Source: Ostrinia nubilalis (Eukaryota > Arthropoda > Insecta > Lepidoptera > Crambidae). Taken from it: a DNA stretch of 64,000 nt. The position numbers and the translations under genes were made by a program. A model generated the notes under the pieces. It was not told the origin of the DNA. It worked only from the letters and a program-made list of their open reading frames with translations, and did no database searches. Shown here in pieces: positions 29,131-39,292 of the stretch. The stretch is taken from assembly GCF_963855985.1 (NCBI RefSeq), contig NC_087093.1, forward strand, positions 14,213,001 through 14,277,000. Reading direction: 5' to 3'. Each line of letters opens with the position of its first letter. The stretch's first letter is position 1.

Positions 29131-31923
29131 TCAACACTTGGGCACTTCAATCACATTCTTGATTACACGCCTCCCACTAGTTCTCTCAGCGATGTATGGA
29201 GTGAAACGATGTTGTCTGGTAATAGTCCGCAAAAAGAATAGTTGCCTTACAGTTAGGACAGAACACTTTTGATACAAGGCAACAGTCGAAAATCTGAAGG
29301 GGCTAAAAGTCATTGTTTTTAGCAAGGATCTCTGTGCTCTTTCAATTTGGATCATGTGAGATTTGCAGGCGCCTCCCCAAACGACAATACAATAGCCAAG
29401 AACTGATTGTGCTAATGCAAAATACACTTTTCGCAAAAGGTCTAAATTGGCCGCATACCTCAGCCTCTTGAAAACCCAAATGAGTTTTCGAGTACGTGAT
29501 GTAAGTAGCTCAATATGTTGTTGCCAGTTAAGTCGGTAATCTAGTAAAACACCGAGGTATTTAATGGAAGAGGACTTTACAATAGAAAGGCATGTGCACG
29601 AATTCTCAAATTTAACGTCACAAGAATGAGCTTTGATGACAAAATCACTTGGTTGCACCTTAGAGGCTGAAAATTGTAAGAAGGTAGTTTTGGAAAGATT
29701 TAGTGTTAGCAAGTTTCGATTAAGCCATTCAATCACCTTGCGCAACCCAACCTCAGCCCTACCCCGCACCTCGTCCCAAGTCAATCCATGAAACACAAGT
29801 GCCGTGTCATCAGCGTATGTGATGACTTTGCCAGAATCAAGCGACATTTGGCATAGATCATTGATGTATATCAAGAATAGACTCGGACCCAGGATACTAC
29901 CTTGCGGGACTCCATAGGACACATACTCTTCCCTGCTGATATATCTTCCTATCTTGACCTGCTGGACACGGTCACGAAGGAAACTAGAGTAAATAGAAAG
30001 CGCGTTACCTCTTATTCCAATCCGCTCTAGCTTGTCCACAAGCCCAGGAATCGAAACAGTGTCGAAAGCCTTGGCGAGGTCCAGGAATATACCAATACAC
30101 TTACGTTTGCAATCCAAATTATGAGAAACAAAATCTACAAGTGTACGCACAGCATCTTCCGTACTTTTTTTAGGCCTGAATCCAAATTGACAATCTGATA
30201 AAATTCTGTTATTTTCCAAAAACGACATTAATCTCCTATTTAACATAGTTTCAAGAATTTTAGACAATGAGGTAAGTACTGATATTGGCCTATAATTCGT
30301 AACACTGTCTCGACTCCCACCCTTGTGGACTGGTGTAATAAGCGCTTTCTTAAAGGCTCTGGGGAAGACACCATGATCGAAGCACAATCTCAGAACAATA
30401 GTAAGTGGTGGAACAATAATATCCTTTGCCATTTTTAGGAATTTATTAGGAATTGAATCATACCCCACCGCACAGTCAGTCTTTAGATTTAAAATGATTG
30501 ATTCAGTTTCAGCTTCATCAGGTGGTAACATTCCCATAGAATTGGCCAAAAATGAAGCTCTAAAAGAAGTTAAATCTTCAGTATCCTTCGGGCGTGCAAT
30601 TTTATCAGCCAAATCCTTACCAATGCTTGCAAAGAAACCATTGACACAACTAACAGATTTATCGGGGTCATCTGACAGGCGTAAAAGTTCGTCAGGATTT
30701 GATTTTTTGTTAGGTGCGTCAATAATTGATTTGATAGCAGACCAGGTTTGTTTATTATTCTTAGCGGTATAGATCAAAGATCTGTCGTATTGGGTTTTGA
30801 CTTTCTTAATGAGCGAGTTACAGAAATTTCTGTATCGCTTATAGCAGGTTTCCGCTTCGGTGCTACTAGGATGGGCCCTGGCCCTTTCATGTAGTTTATC
30901 ACGATGTTTGATGCATCTAAGCAAACCCGGGGTGATCCAGGGCTTTATAGTTCTTTTTCTTCTAGGGATTCTAATTTCCCTCGTATTACTAGTTACAGCA
31001 AAAGAAAGCTTATCGACAAATGATTGTGCAATCTCTTCAACACTTGAGAATGATGTTACAAATGAGAAATCCACCTGTTTAAGATGATCTAAGGCATCCA
31101 CGAGGTTACATTTAATGGAGTAAGGATTACAAGACATTTTAGATTTTTCCCTATCTAAATTGAGTATAATTGAGGCGTGATCAGTTATTGTGGAATTAAT
31201 TACAATTACTGTTGCTGACATACGGGATTTTATCAATATGTGATCTAGGCAGTTATTTAATCTTGTTGGAAAGGAATGTCCCGGAAGTAGACCAAGCTCA
31301 GCGGAAAGATTAAGATATGAGGAGCTATTTCTATCGCTGCTACCTATCTTTATATCAATGTTAACATCGCCTACCAAGACAATATTATCTGCACGTATTG
31401 GCATAATTATGTTTTCTAGCGATTGAAGAAAACCATCAGTGTTATAGATAGATGGTGACCTATAAGTACAAACTATAACAATATCTGGGACAATATTTAA
31501 CACCATGAAGTTAGCACCAATCGGGTCTGGTTCTTCAACAGTACATCTGAGATCTTCCTTTATGTATATAACAATTCCATCATTTTGGTTCAAATATTTT
31601 TTAGAATAGTAACATTTATAGTTATCAAGAGTCGGTGGCAATTTGTGTTCACTAAGCCAGCATTCCGTCAAAACAATGACATCATTTTCAAAATCAAGCC
31701 TGGCAAGGTGAGCACAAAAGTCACCGAAATTCCTGTAAATACTACGAATATTTTGAGTGATAATGTTTAAAGAATGATTACCTCTTGCCTTAATTATTTT
31801 ACTGCATGAGTCAGTGTCACAAAGATGAGCTGTCGCCACAGTAATATTATCAATATCCTCAGATATATTGTTCGTCATTTGTTCAAGGCCTGTTACGATT
31901 AATAGAACTTTCATCACATACAT
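29131..31923 (-). CDS. LINE ORF2: APE endonuclease and reverse transcriptase
   Basis: 930 codons, intact. Endonuclease: NIITQNIRSI (about 53), TECWLSEH (Glu about 87), GDVNIDIK (about 185) and the terminal TDH (about 247). The last has Thr where Ser is common. Reverse transcriptase: NYRPISVLTSLSKILE, QFGFRPKKSTEDAV, FLDLAKAFDTVS, GVPQGSILGPSLF and YADD (about 703), then a thumb and a C-terminal region with YLGVLLDYRLNW and RAQRSLLKTM. It nicks target DNA and copies its own RNA at the nick. The native start may be the Met at residue 16 (MTNNISED) rather than the first. All catalytic motifs are kept, so possibly active. CR1/Jockey-type, perhaps Daphne-like (inference). Confidence 0.92.
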   Translation of the reverse strand: MYVMKVLLIVTGLEQMTNNISEDIDNITVATAHLCDTDSCSKIIKARGNHSLNIITQNIRSIYRNFGDFCAHLARLDFENDVIVLTECWLSEHKLPPTLDNYKCYYSKKYLNQNDGIVIYIKEDLRCTVEEPDPIGANFMVLNIVPDIVIVCTYRSPSIYNTDGFLQSLENIIMPIRADNIVLVGDVNIDIKIGSSDRNSSSYLNLSAELGLLPGHSFPTRLNNCLDHILIKSRMSATVIVINSTITDHASIILNLDREKSKMSCNPYSIKCNLVDALDHLKQVDFSFVTSFSSVEEIAQSFVDKLSFAVTSNTREIRIPRRKRTIKPWITPGLLRCIKHRDKLHERARAHPSSTEAETCYKRYRNFCNSLIKKVKTQYDRSLIYTAKNNKQTWSAIKSIIDAPNKKSNPDELLRLSDDPDKSVSCVNGFFASIGKDLADKIARPKDTEDLTSFRASFLANSMGMLPPDEAETESIILNLKTDCAVGYDSIPNKFLKMAKDIIVPPLTIVLRLCFDHGVFPRAFKKALITPVHKGGSRDSVTNYRPISVLTSLSKILETMLNRRLMSFLENNRILSDCQFGFRPKKSTEDAVRTLVDFVSHNLDCKRKCIGIFLDLAKAFDTVSIPGLVDKLERIGIRGNALSIYSSFLRDRVQQVKIGRYISREEYVSYGVPQGSILGPSLFLIYINDLCQMSLDSGKVITYADDTALVFHGLTWDEVRGRAEVGLRKVIEWLNRNLLTLNLSKTTFLQFSASKVQPSDFVIKAHSCDVKFENSCTCLSIVKSSSIKYLGVLLDYRLNWQQHIELLTSRTRKLIWVFKRLRYAANLDLLRKVYFALAQSVLGYCIVVWGGACKSHMIQIERAQRSLLKTMTFSPFRFSTVALYQKCSVLTVRQLFFLRTITRQHRFTPYIAERTSGRRVIKNVIEVPKC

Positions 31924-32380
31924 TAAATATCAAAGAAGAAATGTGGTGGAAACTGAGATGCAAGATGACCCAGCAGATTATAAATATTTTTATCGATCCG
32001 CAAAAAACCAAGGCTATACCTAAGATCAGCTTGAATGCAACTGGTATAAAAGCATGATTTGATTTTGAATAAGTTATAGACCAGAATGTGTGCAAAAATA
32101 TGTCCAAAGTTACAAGGTTATTTGTTATTAATTTTTTTAAATATAGCTCATTAGTGTTTGTGTAAATAAGTGTTTTGGTGTGTAAAAATTGTATCTTGTT
32201 ATTTACTAAGTGTGTAATAATGTGGTAAATTTGTGTTTGGATGTGTAAAGTGTTGGTTTTTATGTGTGGGATTAGTGTTTTCATGCGTGTACTTAAAAAA
32301 ATACTTGAATCAAAAACAATAAATGTTTCCAAATATAAGATAGGTTGGTATGAAAGTAGCGGTTGAAGTGAAGGAACTAG

Positions 32381-33292
32381 TCACTTTTCTAGACGTAATT
32401 TAGAAAGAGCATCCTCGGAGTCCACAAGTATAAACCGTTCATTCGAATCCCGTCGAAGGTAAATTTTCCCGTATGATATCCAGCAAAATTTATAAGAATT
32501 TTCAGCAGCAAAGTCACGAGCCAGACGAAACAGCTGATGTCCTCTCGGCGACAGGCTTTCAGAAATGAAAATCGGTTTCTCAGGTCCATCAAATGAGAGA
32601 AGTTTAGTATTGAATTTGTTTGAGCTGTTTTTGCGATTATATTCGCGGGTTTTTTTTATAATTTTGTCTCTCTTTACAGCACTAACAAAATCCACCACCA
32701 CTGTGCCTGGCTTATCTGACTTACTTCTGGTGCGAAAAACTTCTTTTATCTCCTGCTGCTGAACCTGAACGCCCAAAACATTTCCCGTTTTTATTATGAT
32801 ATCGCATAAATCGTCCTTAACTTCGTTCTCTTTCTTAGGAACATTTTTCAGCTCCAACCTTGTCGAATAAAGAGTGCGCTCCAGAGTCTCAATCCTTGAC
32901 TCCAGTTGCCTGATATACAAGCGGTCAGTTTTTCTCTCATTCGCGGCCTCCTGCATTTGAGATTGGAGTTCATCGTATTTTTTAGAGACGAATTCGATCG
33001 ATGTCACAATATTATTATTTTGGCTAATGATTTCAGTCATTTTAGATTCAATCGAGAGAAATTTCTTATTATTCTGCTCCGCTGATTTGTCAAGCATATT
33101 GCGGATCTCTTCCATAAAACTTTTTATGCATGATATATCGTCATGTTTTCGTTTCCGTATATTATCTTGTCCTATTGTACTCAAATCAGGAGCCGAGCCT
33201 GAGGCCGGAAGCGACTCAATACTCAAAGTCTTGTCAAATGCGTCCCCTGCGTCAGAGTGAGCCCCTTTCGGCGGTGTGCGTTTAAGGGGCAT
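32381..33292 (-). CDS. LINE ORF1: coiled-coil nucleic-acid chaperone
   Basis: I choose the start MPLKRTPPKG (33292) over an upstream in-frame ATG (33385), because the intervening residues look like leader. About 303 residues: a basic, low-complexity N-terminus, then a long heptad-rich segment (about 80-150, ending RQLESRIETLERTLYSTRLE). A globular part follows (NVPKKENEVKDDLCDIIIKT, GTVVVDFVSAVKRDKIIKK), then a C-terminal domain with ISESLSPRGHQLF and ARDFA. This layout is typical of ORF1 in CR1-like moth LINEs, which binds the element RNA as trimers or multimers. Same strand as ORF2, 457 nt upstream. Confidence 0.85.
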   Translation of the reverse strand: MPLKRTPPKGAHSDAGDAFDKTLSIESLPASGSAPDLSTIGQDNIRKRKHDDISCIKSFMEEIRNMLDKSAEQNNKKFLSIESKMTEIISQNNNIVTSIEFVSKKYDELQSQMQEAANERKTDRLYIRQLESRIETLERTLYSTRLELKNVPKKENEVKDDLCDIIIKTGNVLGVQVQQQEIKEVFRTRSKSDKPGTVVVDFVSAVKRDKIIKKTREYNRKNSSNKFNTKLLSFDGPEKPIFISESLSPRGHQLFRLARDFAAENSYKFCWISYGKIYLRRDSNERFILVDSEDALSKLRLEK

Positions 33293-33875
33293 GTTGCGAA
33301 CTTGCGATGTGAGATCGAAGTACCAGGATAACAGGAAAGTATAAGCAGTCGTACCTGTAGCGTGCCGTAGATCGCTTCGTAGCACTTGCTACGAGGTGGG
33401 CGGAGTCAGCGGTGAGTAATGCTACGGCGCGGAGTAGTCACTTTCTGGTGGATGCTTGCTCGGTGGTGATACCTCCTGACTTGTTATGCACTCCTATTTT
33501 TTAAGTTGTGATTTAAATGTTAAAAATATTGATTTTTCTATTAAAATTACACTAATTTCGAGACGTGTTTACTTGACGGCGGTCCGGGAGGAAGGGGATG
33601 ATTGATAAACTAAAACCTTCTTGTTGGTTCAACCTGCCATTATTATTTCTATTAAATAAAAAAAACTATTGTCAATTGGTCAATGTCATCATTGCATTGC
33701 ACTGATGGGATAGAAAAATAAACAAGCAAAACCTTATTCGTTAGCAAACGTCATATTTATTTAAATGTTAGCAGCACTGTTTCTTGCACTGTTATGTTGG
33801 CAGGTTTGACTCTTACAGTACCTAGTGCAAGCGAAAACCGACACTAAGGTGACGAACCTTTTCATTCCGCGACTG

Positions 33876-34206
33876 TACATAAACTCAATTTAATCATCCA
33901 TACTAAACTCTCTTTCTTTGTCTATCATTGATTTCTAATATAAACTTGTTTGTCGGATGAAAAATAACATTAACTAGCAAGATACAGGGAATTTTGTTCC
34001 CCTATATAGGGCCGAACCACCATCATTTCCTCTATGCGTGATTGTATTCATAATGGATGGAGCCATTCACTGCGACGACATAATCTGTGTTCGTTTTGCT
34101 TTATGGTTGTATCACAGACTGATCAATACCCATAAATGTATTTAGTATAGGATGATACGTTTGTTTGTAAAGTGTAAGTTTCTTATGACAATCCTACTTC
34201 CTACTA
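33876..34206. other. intergenic, nothing recognised
   Basis: No gene or repeat seen. Confidence 0.5.
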
Positions 34207-34384
34207 TCCTACTAATATTATAAATGCAAAAGTTTGGATGTCTGGATGTTTGTTACTCTTTCACGCAAAAACTACTGAACGGATTTTGATGAAACTTTAC
34301 AGTATTATTGTTTATAGGCTTTAATTTATGACGATCTGTGACAAACGAAATTTCACGCGGGTGAAGCCGCAGGCAAAAGCTAGT
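34207..34384 (+). mobile_element. LEP1-type Helitron, complete ends
   Basis: Starts TCCTACTAATATTATAAATG and ends GGTGAAGCCGCAGGCAAAAG then CTAGT. Body motif CTACTGAACGGATTTTGATG is typical of the family. At 178 bp it is a short non-autonomous copy. Confidence 0.88.
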
Positions 34385-35279
34385 AATCTACATAAACGCT
34401 CGCAAGAAACCTATTTAGCTGAACCATCATTTTACAATTCTTAAAAGTGCAGATTTTTCGCACTTATCAACGTATCTATTAGATAGGAGCTTTCTTTATG
34501 GTAGAAATATTGTAGTGTAAAATAGCGATATTAGAGTCAACTATAGTTTCTTACAAGAACATAACAATTAAGGCATCTGCATTACAATATTTTAGGTGAT
34601 TGATAAAGTGGATTTTTATCAAAATCGGTAACATAAATTATATTATTGGTAACATAAGTTATAAATAATAATTTAAGTAGTTTTCAGTAATAAGTTTCCT
34701 CAAACAACAACAACAACAACGACAGAAACAACGATAACAATTTAGCTACCAACTCGCTGCATACACAAGGCATAAACAGCTGTAAACTTTTACACGCATT
34801 TCCAAACCAATTGCTTTTCCAAAGCAGCAATCATCCTGGCTAAATGACACTTGGCGTTTTTACCCAGAAGAGCTAGCTCGGGTTAATCACTTGCAAATTG
34901 ACTCCAATTAACTGGACAGCTGGACACCACTTCAGAGGCAAAGGTGAGTGAGGAGTTGACTGCAGGGTATTAGCATTTTTGACCACGGCCATTATGCAGT
35001 TTGGAATTCAGGAATAGTGGACAGATTAAAAAAAGCTCATAAAACTCATTTATTTTTGCAAATAGGCTTTTCAAAGCACTTTCACACGTCCCAGTATTAA
35101 CCCTACCACTGCTTCGGGACAATAAGTTGGCCAGTGCTGAGCTTAGAAACTCAGTCACTATTGAATGGAGAGTTGTTCTCTCAATTGCAAAAACATAGAG
35201 ATTGATCTTATAGTTTTTTTAATATGATTTTTTTGGTATTAACTGCACGTATGAACTTGGTCGAGTTGATTACGGATTA

Positions 35280-35379
35280 AGGCCGTTGTTGCACTACTAA
35301 CTTTAACTTTATTTTGTATGAAGTTTGACAAATTTTTGACGTTTGTTAAAGTTAAAGTAAGATGGTGCAACCCAGCCTA
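35280..35379. mobile_element. MITE, GAGTTGCACCACC family, copy 4
   Basis: Lies inside tandem unit 1. AGATGGTGCAACCCAGCCTA at the right; the left side has lost the CGATAACCGG block. Confidence 0.8.
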
Positions 35380-35791
35380 AGTAATTGATAAGTAATTGAC
35401 ACCAATTAACTGGACACTTCGGTCCTTCGGTGGCAAAGGTGAGTGGGAGGAGTTGACTGCAGAGTATTAGCATTTTTGACGACGGCCATTATGCAGTTTG
35501 GAATTCAGGAATAGTGGACAGATTAAAAAAAAGCTCATAAAACTCATTTATTTTTGCAAATAGGCTTTTATAAAGCACTTTTACACATCCCAGTAACAAC
35601 TCCACCACTGCTTCGGAACAATAAATGGCCAGTGCTGAGAAGTAGCAGCGCAAGAAACTCAGTCACTATTGAATGGAGAGTTGTTACAGTTCTCTCAATT
35701 GCAAAAACATAGAGATTGATCTTATAGTTTTTATAATATGATTTTTTGGTATTAACTACGTATGAATTTTGTCGAGTTGATTACGGATTAA

Positions 35792-35899
35792 GTCTGAGTT
35801 GCACCAACTTACTTTAACAATAACCGGTGTATTTTGTATGGAGTTTGACAAATTTTTGACGTTTGTTAAAGTTAAAGTAAGATGGTGCAACCCAGCCTA
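35792..35899. mobile_element. MITE, GAGTTGCACCACC family, copy 5
   Basis: Same relative place in tandem unit 2. GTCTGAGTTGCACCAACTTA at the left; keeps the AATAACCGGTGTA block that copy 4 lost. Confidence 0.85.
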
Positions 35900-36055
35900 A
35901 GTAATTGATAAGTAATTGACACTAAATTAACTGGACACTTCGGTCCTTCGGTGGCAAAGGTGAGTGGGAGGAGTTGACTGCAGGGTATTAGCATTTTTGA
36001 CGAGGGCCATTATGCAATTTGGAATTGAGGAATTGGTGGACAACTTGAATGGAGA

Positions 36056-36821
36056 GCTGTTCTTTGAATTGTAAAGACGTAGAGATAATCTTACGAATAT
36101 TTCGAAAATTAATTACTTATCACGGTTCAAGATTTTTTTGTCCATTTCGGCGTTCTTTTTACTCTTTTGACGTTGCGTTGACAGTTTTCAGCTAAATTCG
36201 CGCGGAATATTTTTGTGAAATGGCTCTTAATGCGATCGCTGCTTCTGAAAGATTTGGAATCTTTTTCGTAAATAAGCACGTAGGTTGTTTGCATTAGTTG
36301 ACAATATTTTTTATATCAATTACCATTAAATATTCACTTTTTCAATCAGATCTATGCAATCGTTTATTAACCACTTCAATTGTCAGATTTGAAGATATAA
36401 TGACAACACAATATTTAGGACAACGAATAGAAATCTCCAAAAATGAATCTGACACTCAGTTGATTGCCTGGAAGCATTGGTATGTAAAATAATAAGTAGG
36501 TAATAAGATTCGTTAACTGCTGCTGCAAAGGCATTCTAAAACGCCGCGTTGAGTAACCGCCCTAACTCATGATGACCTATGTCAGGAAAGTGAAGTCGAA
36601 GAAAGCTTAATGTGAGAGGCTTTTTCATTGATATATTGCTAGCATTTCCTACACAAGAATTAATTACATCAATACGTGAAAGTTAGTATTGAATACTTTG
36701 ATCCGATTTTTACCGCACGAGTAAGCAGTTACAATAGGCAACAGAAAATCAAGGAGCCCTTTGATGAACCGTCAAGACAATTCTTGATTAAACTTTGGTA
36801 ATTGGATTCTGTGTGCTTACC
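36056..36821. other. intergenic, nothing recognised
   Basis: A 64-codon ORF at 36298-36492 has no motif. Confidence 0.5.
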
Positions 36822-36986
36822 ATGAGTTTACGTTACTGTGCTCGCTAGCGAGTGCGTCAAAAAATCTATGAAGATTTTAGTTCTTGAAAGTAGCCGCTAG
36901 GGGCGCTGTACAATCTGTCATACATTTATTGTCATTTTTTACGCAGTCCTAGCGAGCACGCTTAACGTAAACTCACGATAAGCACA
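36822..36986. mobile_element. MITE, TGTGCTTACCATGAG family, copy 1
   Basis: TGTGCTTACCATGAGTTTAC at the left, reversed at the right (TGTGCTTATCGTGAGTTTAC). Interior holds CCGCTAGGGGCGCTG at 36894-36908. Related copies at 40383 and 45254. Confidence 0.85.
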
Positions 36987-38034
36987 ATAAACAAACGCGA
37001 CTGATTTTCTTCTGCCACTCTAAGTATCTCTCTCTGTTTTATGAGCACATTAATAAACGTACTGAGGAAATTATTTTTTTTTCGCCTGAAATACATGTTT
37101 ATAAAAAGACTATGAACCTGTATGTAAACTGGCATAATAAGTTCTTATAATGCTCTTATTTTCATGAATAAACTTTTATTATTATTATATTATGTAGTTG
37201 TAATAGGCGATGTATTGCAACAATTATGTGCTGTCGACTGTACATAACAACTTGAAAAGGCCTTGCGCAAAAAAAGGTTATGAAAATACTCGTACCTACC
37301 TGTCAGTGACGTCAAGGAGTGACGTGATTGATATGTATTAACTGGGTAAAAGTAATACTAATACCGACAAGTCAAACTATACTTTCATGAAGTACTATCT
37401 ACATAAAATACGAAGTTTTATGTCTATTGTAGGTAAAGTTAGGTTGGACTACCAAGAAAGTTATAATTATGTTATGGAAAATCACCCAAATATTTTAAAC
37501 TGAAATATTATGTACAAATCTTTAAGCCAAAATCATATTATTACGTTAAGTGGAAATAAACAATCCGACAATGGTTACTCAACAAATTAAACATTATTCC
37601 AACATTAATCAATCAAATGTCGAACGCAAGGAATTTCCAGTGAAATATTAATAATTCCCGCGAATATTAATTTATGAATCATGCATGGACGTGCCTTGGT
37701 CACGAATTTATAAAGGATGCTCCACATACATTGGAATTATGGAATTCACGATAAATAGTAAAGAGAAACTTCATACCGCATTTCAGTTTTGTTACAAATT
37801 AAGTATACATAGCTTACATTAAGTAGGTAGATGAAACGAAACTCAAGTAATATGAGTCTGAAACGAAACTCAAGTATTATTGAGTCTATAGGTATCCAAG
37901 ACTCATTCATTCGGGAAATTCCTAATTCTGTTTTAGGTTTGTAGTTGAGAGTTTACTTATTGTCACTTCTACTGAAAAGACAATGAGAGCCAGATACTAG
38001 ATGCGAAAATAAATTTGAAAAAGGTATTCCTGGA
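36987..38034. other. AT-rich intergenic, nothing recognised
   Basis: No gene or clear repeat. Confidence 0.5.
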
Positions 38035-38308
38035 AGTGCACCCATTTTGAGGCGCACCTAAAGTATTACTCGAAGCGCACCTATGTTTACTACAATAAAG
38101 ATTTTAAACTTTATGATTACTAAGATGAATGGATGCAGGCTGCTCTACCAACCGCGCGATGTGGAAATCCTTGGCCTTTGTTCAGCAGTGGACGTCATTC
38201 GGCTGAAACGAACTTACCAGGGCAACATAAAATGTGCGTTGAACATAGTTTAAGTGCGCTTCGTTAGGTGCGCTTCAAAATGGCTGCGCTTCGAGCAAAA
38301 CCTCATTT
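38035..38308. mobile_element. inverted-repeat element split by an RTE tail
   Basis: GAAGTGCACCCATTTTGAGG with CGCACCTAA at the left pairs with reversed TTAGGTGCGCTTCAAAATGG and CTGCGCTTC at the right. The RTE tail 38112-38214 sits in the middle. Confidence 0.6.
38112..38214 (+). repeat. RTE LINE tail fragment
   Basis: ATGGATGCAGGCTGCTCTAC to AGCAGTGGACGTCATTCGGC and TGAAACGAAC, with a single GAAC unit. Confidence 0.75.
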
Positions 38309-38596
38309 TGAAATTTTTAATTTATTTTTCAGCTCGCCAAAAGGCTAGCTTGTTATTTTCCAGCGTGCAGCGGTCCACAAACTAACTTAATAATTTCATC
38401 AATAAATACACGCTCTAAAACCGCTGAAACAAAAACCGGGTCACCCAATTACGGTCTTGTTTACCAAAAAAGGCGCTATAAAGGCTTAATTACAATTTAT
38501 TGGGAATCGAAATATCCTTTTAAACGAAAATGTTACACAAAAGACATAATTGAGTAATCTATTGTCTGAATAAGACTAGGCTAAAAATCATTTTAA

Positions 38597-38648
38597 CTCT
38601 AGACAAGCATAGTTTTTACCTGATGGTAAAAACTATGCTTGTCTAGAG
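38597..38648. repeat. perfect palindrome, 24-bp arms, 4-base loop
   Basis: CTCTAGACAAGCATAGTTTT with TACC is followed by TGAT and the exact complement. Not associated with a terminator or ORF. Confidence 0.9.
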
Positions 38649-38856
38649 GTAATTGCCAACTGAAAAAGAACTTATAAAGAATGACAGTTGAATTTAAACG
38701 ATTTACCAAGCATCTCAGTCAACAAGGGCGAGAGTTGAGTAAAAGAGAGTCCACAAACATGGTACTTCTGTTAGACTTTTTTCTTATCATCTGAAGGCTA
38801 ATGAAACTAATGGACGCAACGAAAACGCAGCGTGAGACGTCCACCCACAAGGTAGA

Positions 38857-38995
38857 CCGACGACATCATAAAAGTAGCAGGGAAACGCTGGACGCAGGCC
38901 GCTGTCAATCGATCAACATGGAAAGCATTGGGGGAGGCCTATGTTCAGCAGTGGACGTTCTATGGCTAAAATTATGATGATGATGATGATGATAA
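38857..38995 (+). repeat. RTE LINE tail fragment with (GAT)n end
   Basis: AAGGTAGACCGACGACATCA through ACATGGAAAGCATTGGGGGA and GGCCTATGTTCAGCAGTGG to a (GAT)n run. The best-kept tail of the second RTE family. Confidence 0.85.
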
Positions 38996-39126
38996 TTAAA
39001 CTAATGCCCCTCTTGTTTCCACTACTGTAGTACCTATAGCCAGGACATGCAGCTCCGGCCTCAATGTAGTGAAGAAGCAGAATAATTACTATCAAAGTGT
39101 GTGAACGTTAATTTTTGCGAAGTTCG

Positions 39127-39292
39127 AGCGCTTTCACATTTAGGCGATTTAGCAGCGATTAGCGCGACAAACGCGCGACAGACGCGCTGCCGAAAATTTC
39201 ATACTATGTGACAGCGGATGCATGCCTTCACATTCTAAAAACGCCGCTGCCGCGCTGCAGTCGCGCTACTAACACCCTAAAGTGAAAGCGCT
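39127..39292. mobile_element. MITE, GCGCTTTCAC family, copy 2
   Basis: AGCGCTTTCACATTTAGGCG at the left and AGTGAAAGCGCT at the right. Internally reversed relative to 12563-12733. Confidence 0.85.

Larger units (their letters stand above)
28617..33480 (-). mobile_element. full-length two-ORF non-LTR retrotransposon
   Basis: Antisense. From its 5' side (about 33480) it has a GC-richer leader, ORF1 (33292-32381), a 457-bp gap, ORF2 (31923-29131), a 3' UTR with (CA)n (28849-28932) and a (TTA)n tail (28625-28640). Both ORFs are open. 5' boundary is approximate and no target duplication was found. Confidence 0.85.
28433..33875. mobile_element. TA-flanked inverted-repeat element split by a LINE
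   Basis: CAGTCACGGAATGAAAAGGT and TCGTCA at 28433-28458 match the reversed end at 33850-33875 with one mismatch in 26. TA lies on both outer sides (28431-28432, 33876-33877), as for Tc1/mariner-type elements. Removing the LINE leaves about 0.5-0.6 kb, so a MITE. No transposase remnant seen. Confidence 0.75.
34890..36055 (+). repeat. tandem segmental duplication, unit about 0.5 kb, 2.3 copies
   Basis: The series CCAATTAACTGGACA, GAGTTGACTGCAG, GTATTAGCATTTTTGAC, GGCCATTATGCAGTTTGGAA, CAAATAGGCTTTT, CCACTGCTTCGG and GAGTTGATTACGGATTAA repeats with start points near 34899, 35402 and 35930. The third unit is cut short near 36050. Each full unit ends with a GAGTTGCACCACC-family MITE. Part of the unit (the CACTGCTTCGGGACAATAAG and GGCCAGTGCTGAG text) also occurs reversed at 62436-62545, so the unit itself contains an older repeat. 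Confidence 0.85.

Noticed and set aside
31883..32332. 149-codon frame between LINE ORF1 and ORF2
   Set aside because: AT-driven hydrophobic frame in the inter-ORF spacer; no motif and not seen in related elements as far as I recall.
32389..32592. 67-codon minus ORF inside LINE ORF1
   Set aside because: Alternative frame of ORF1; no independent motif.
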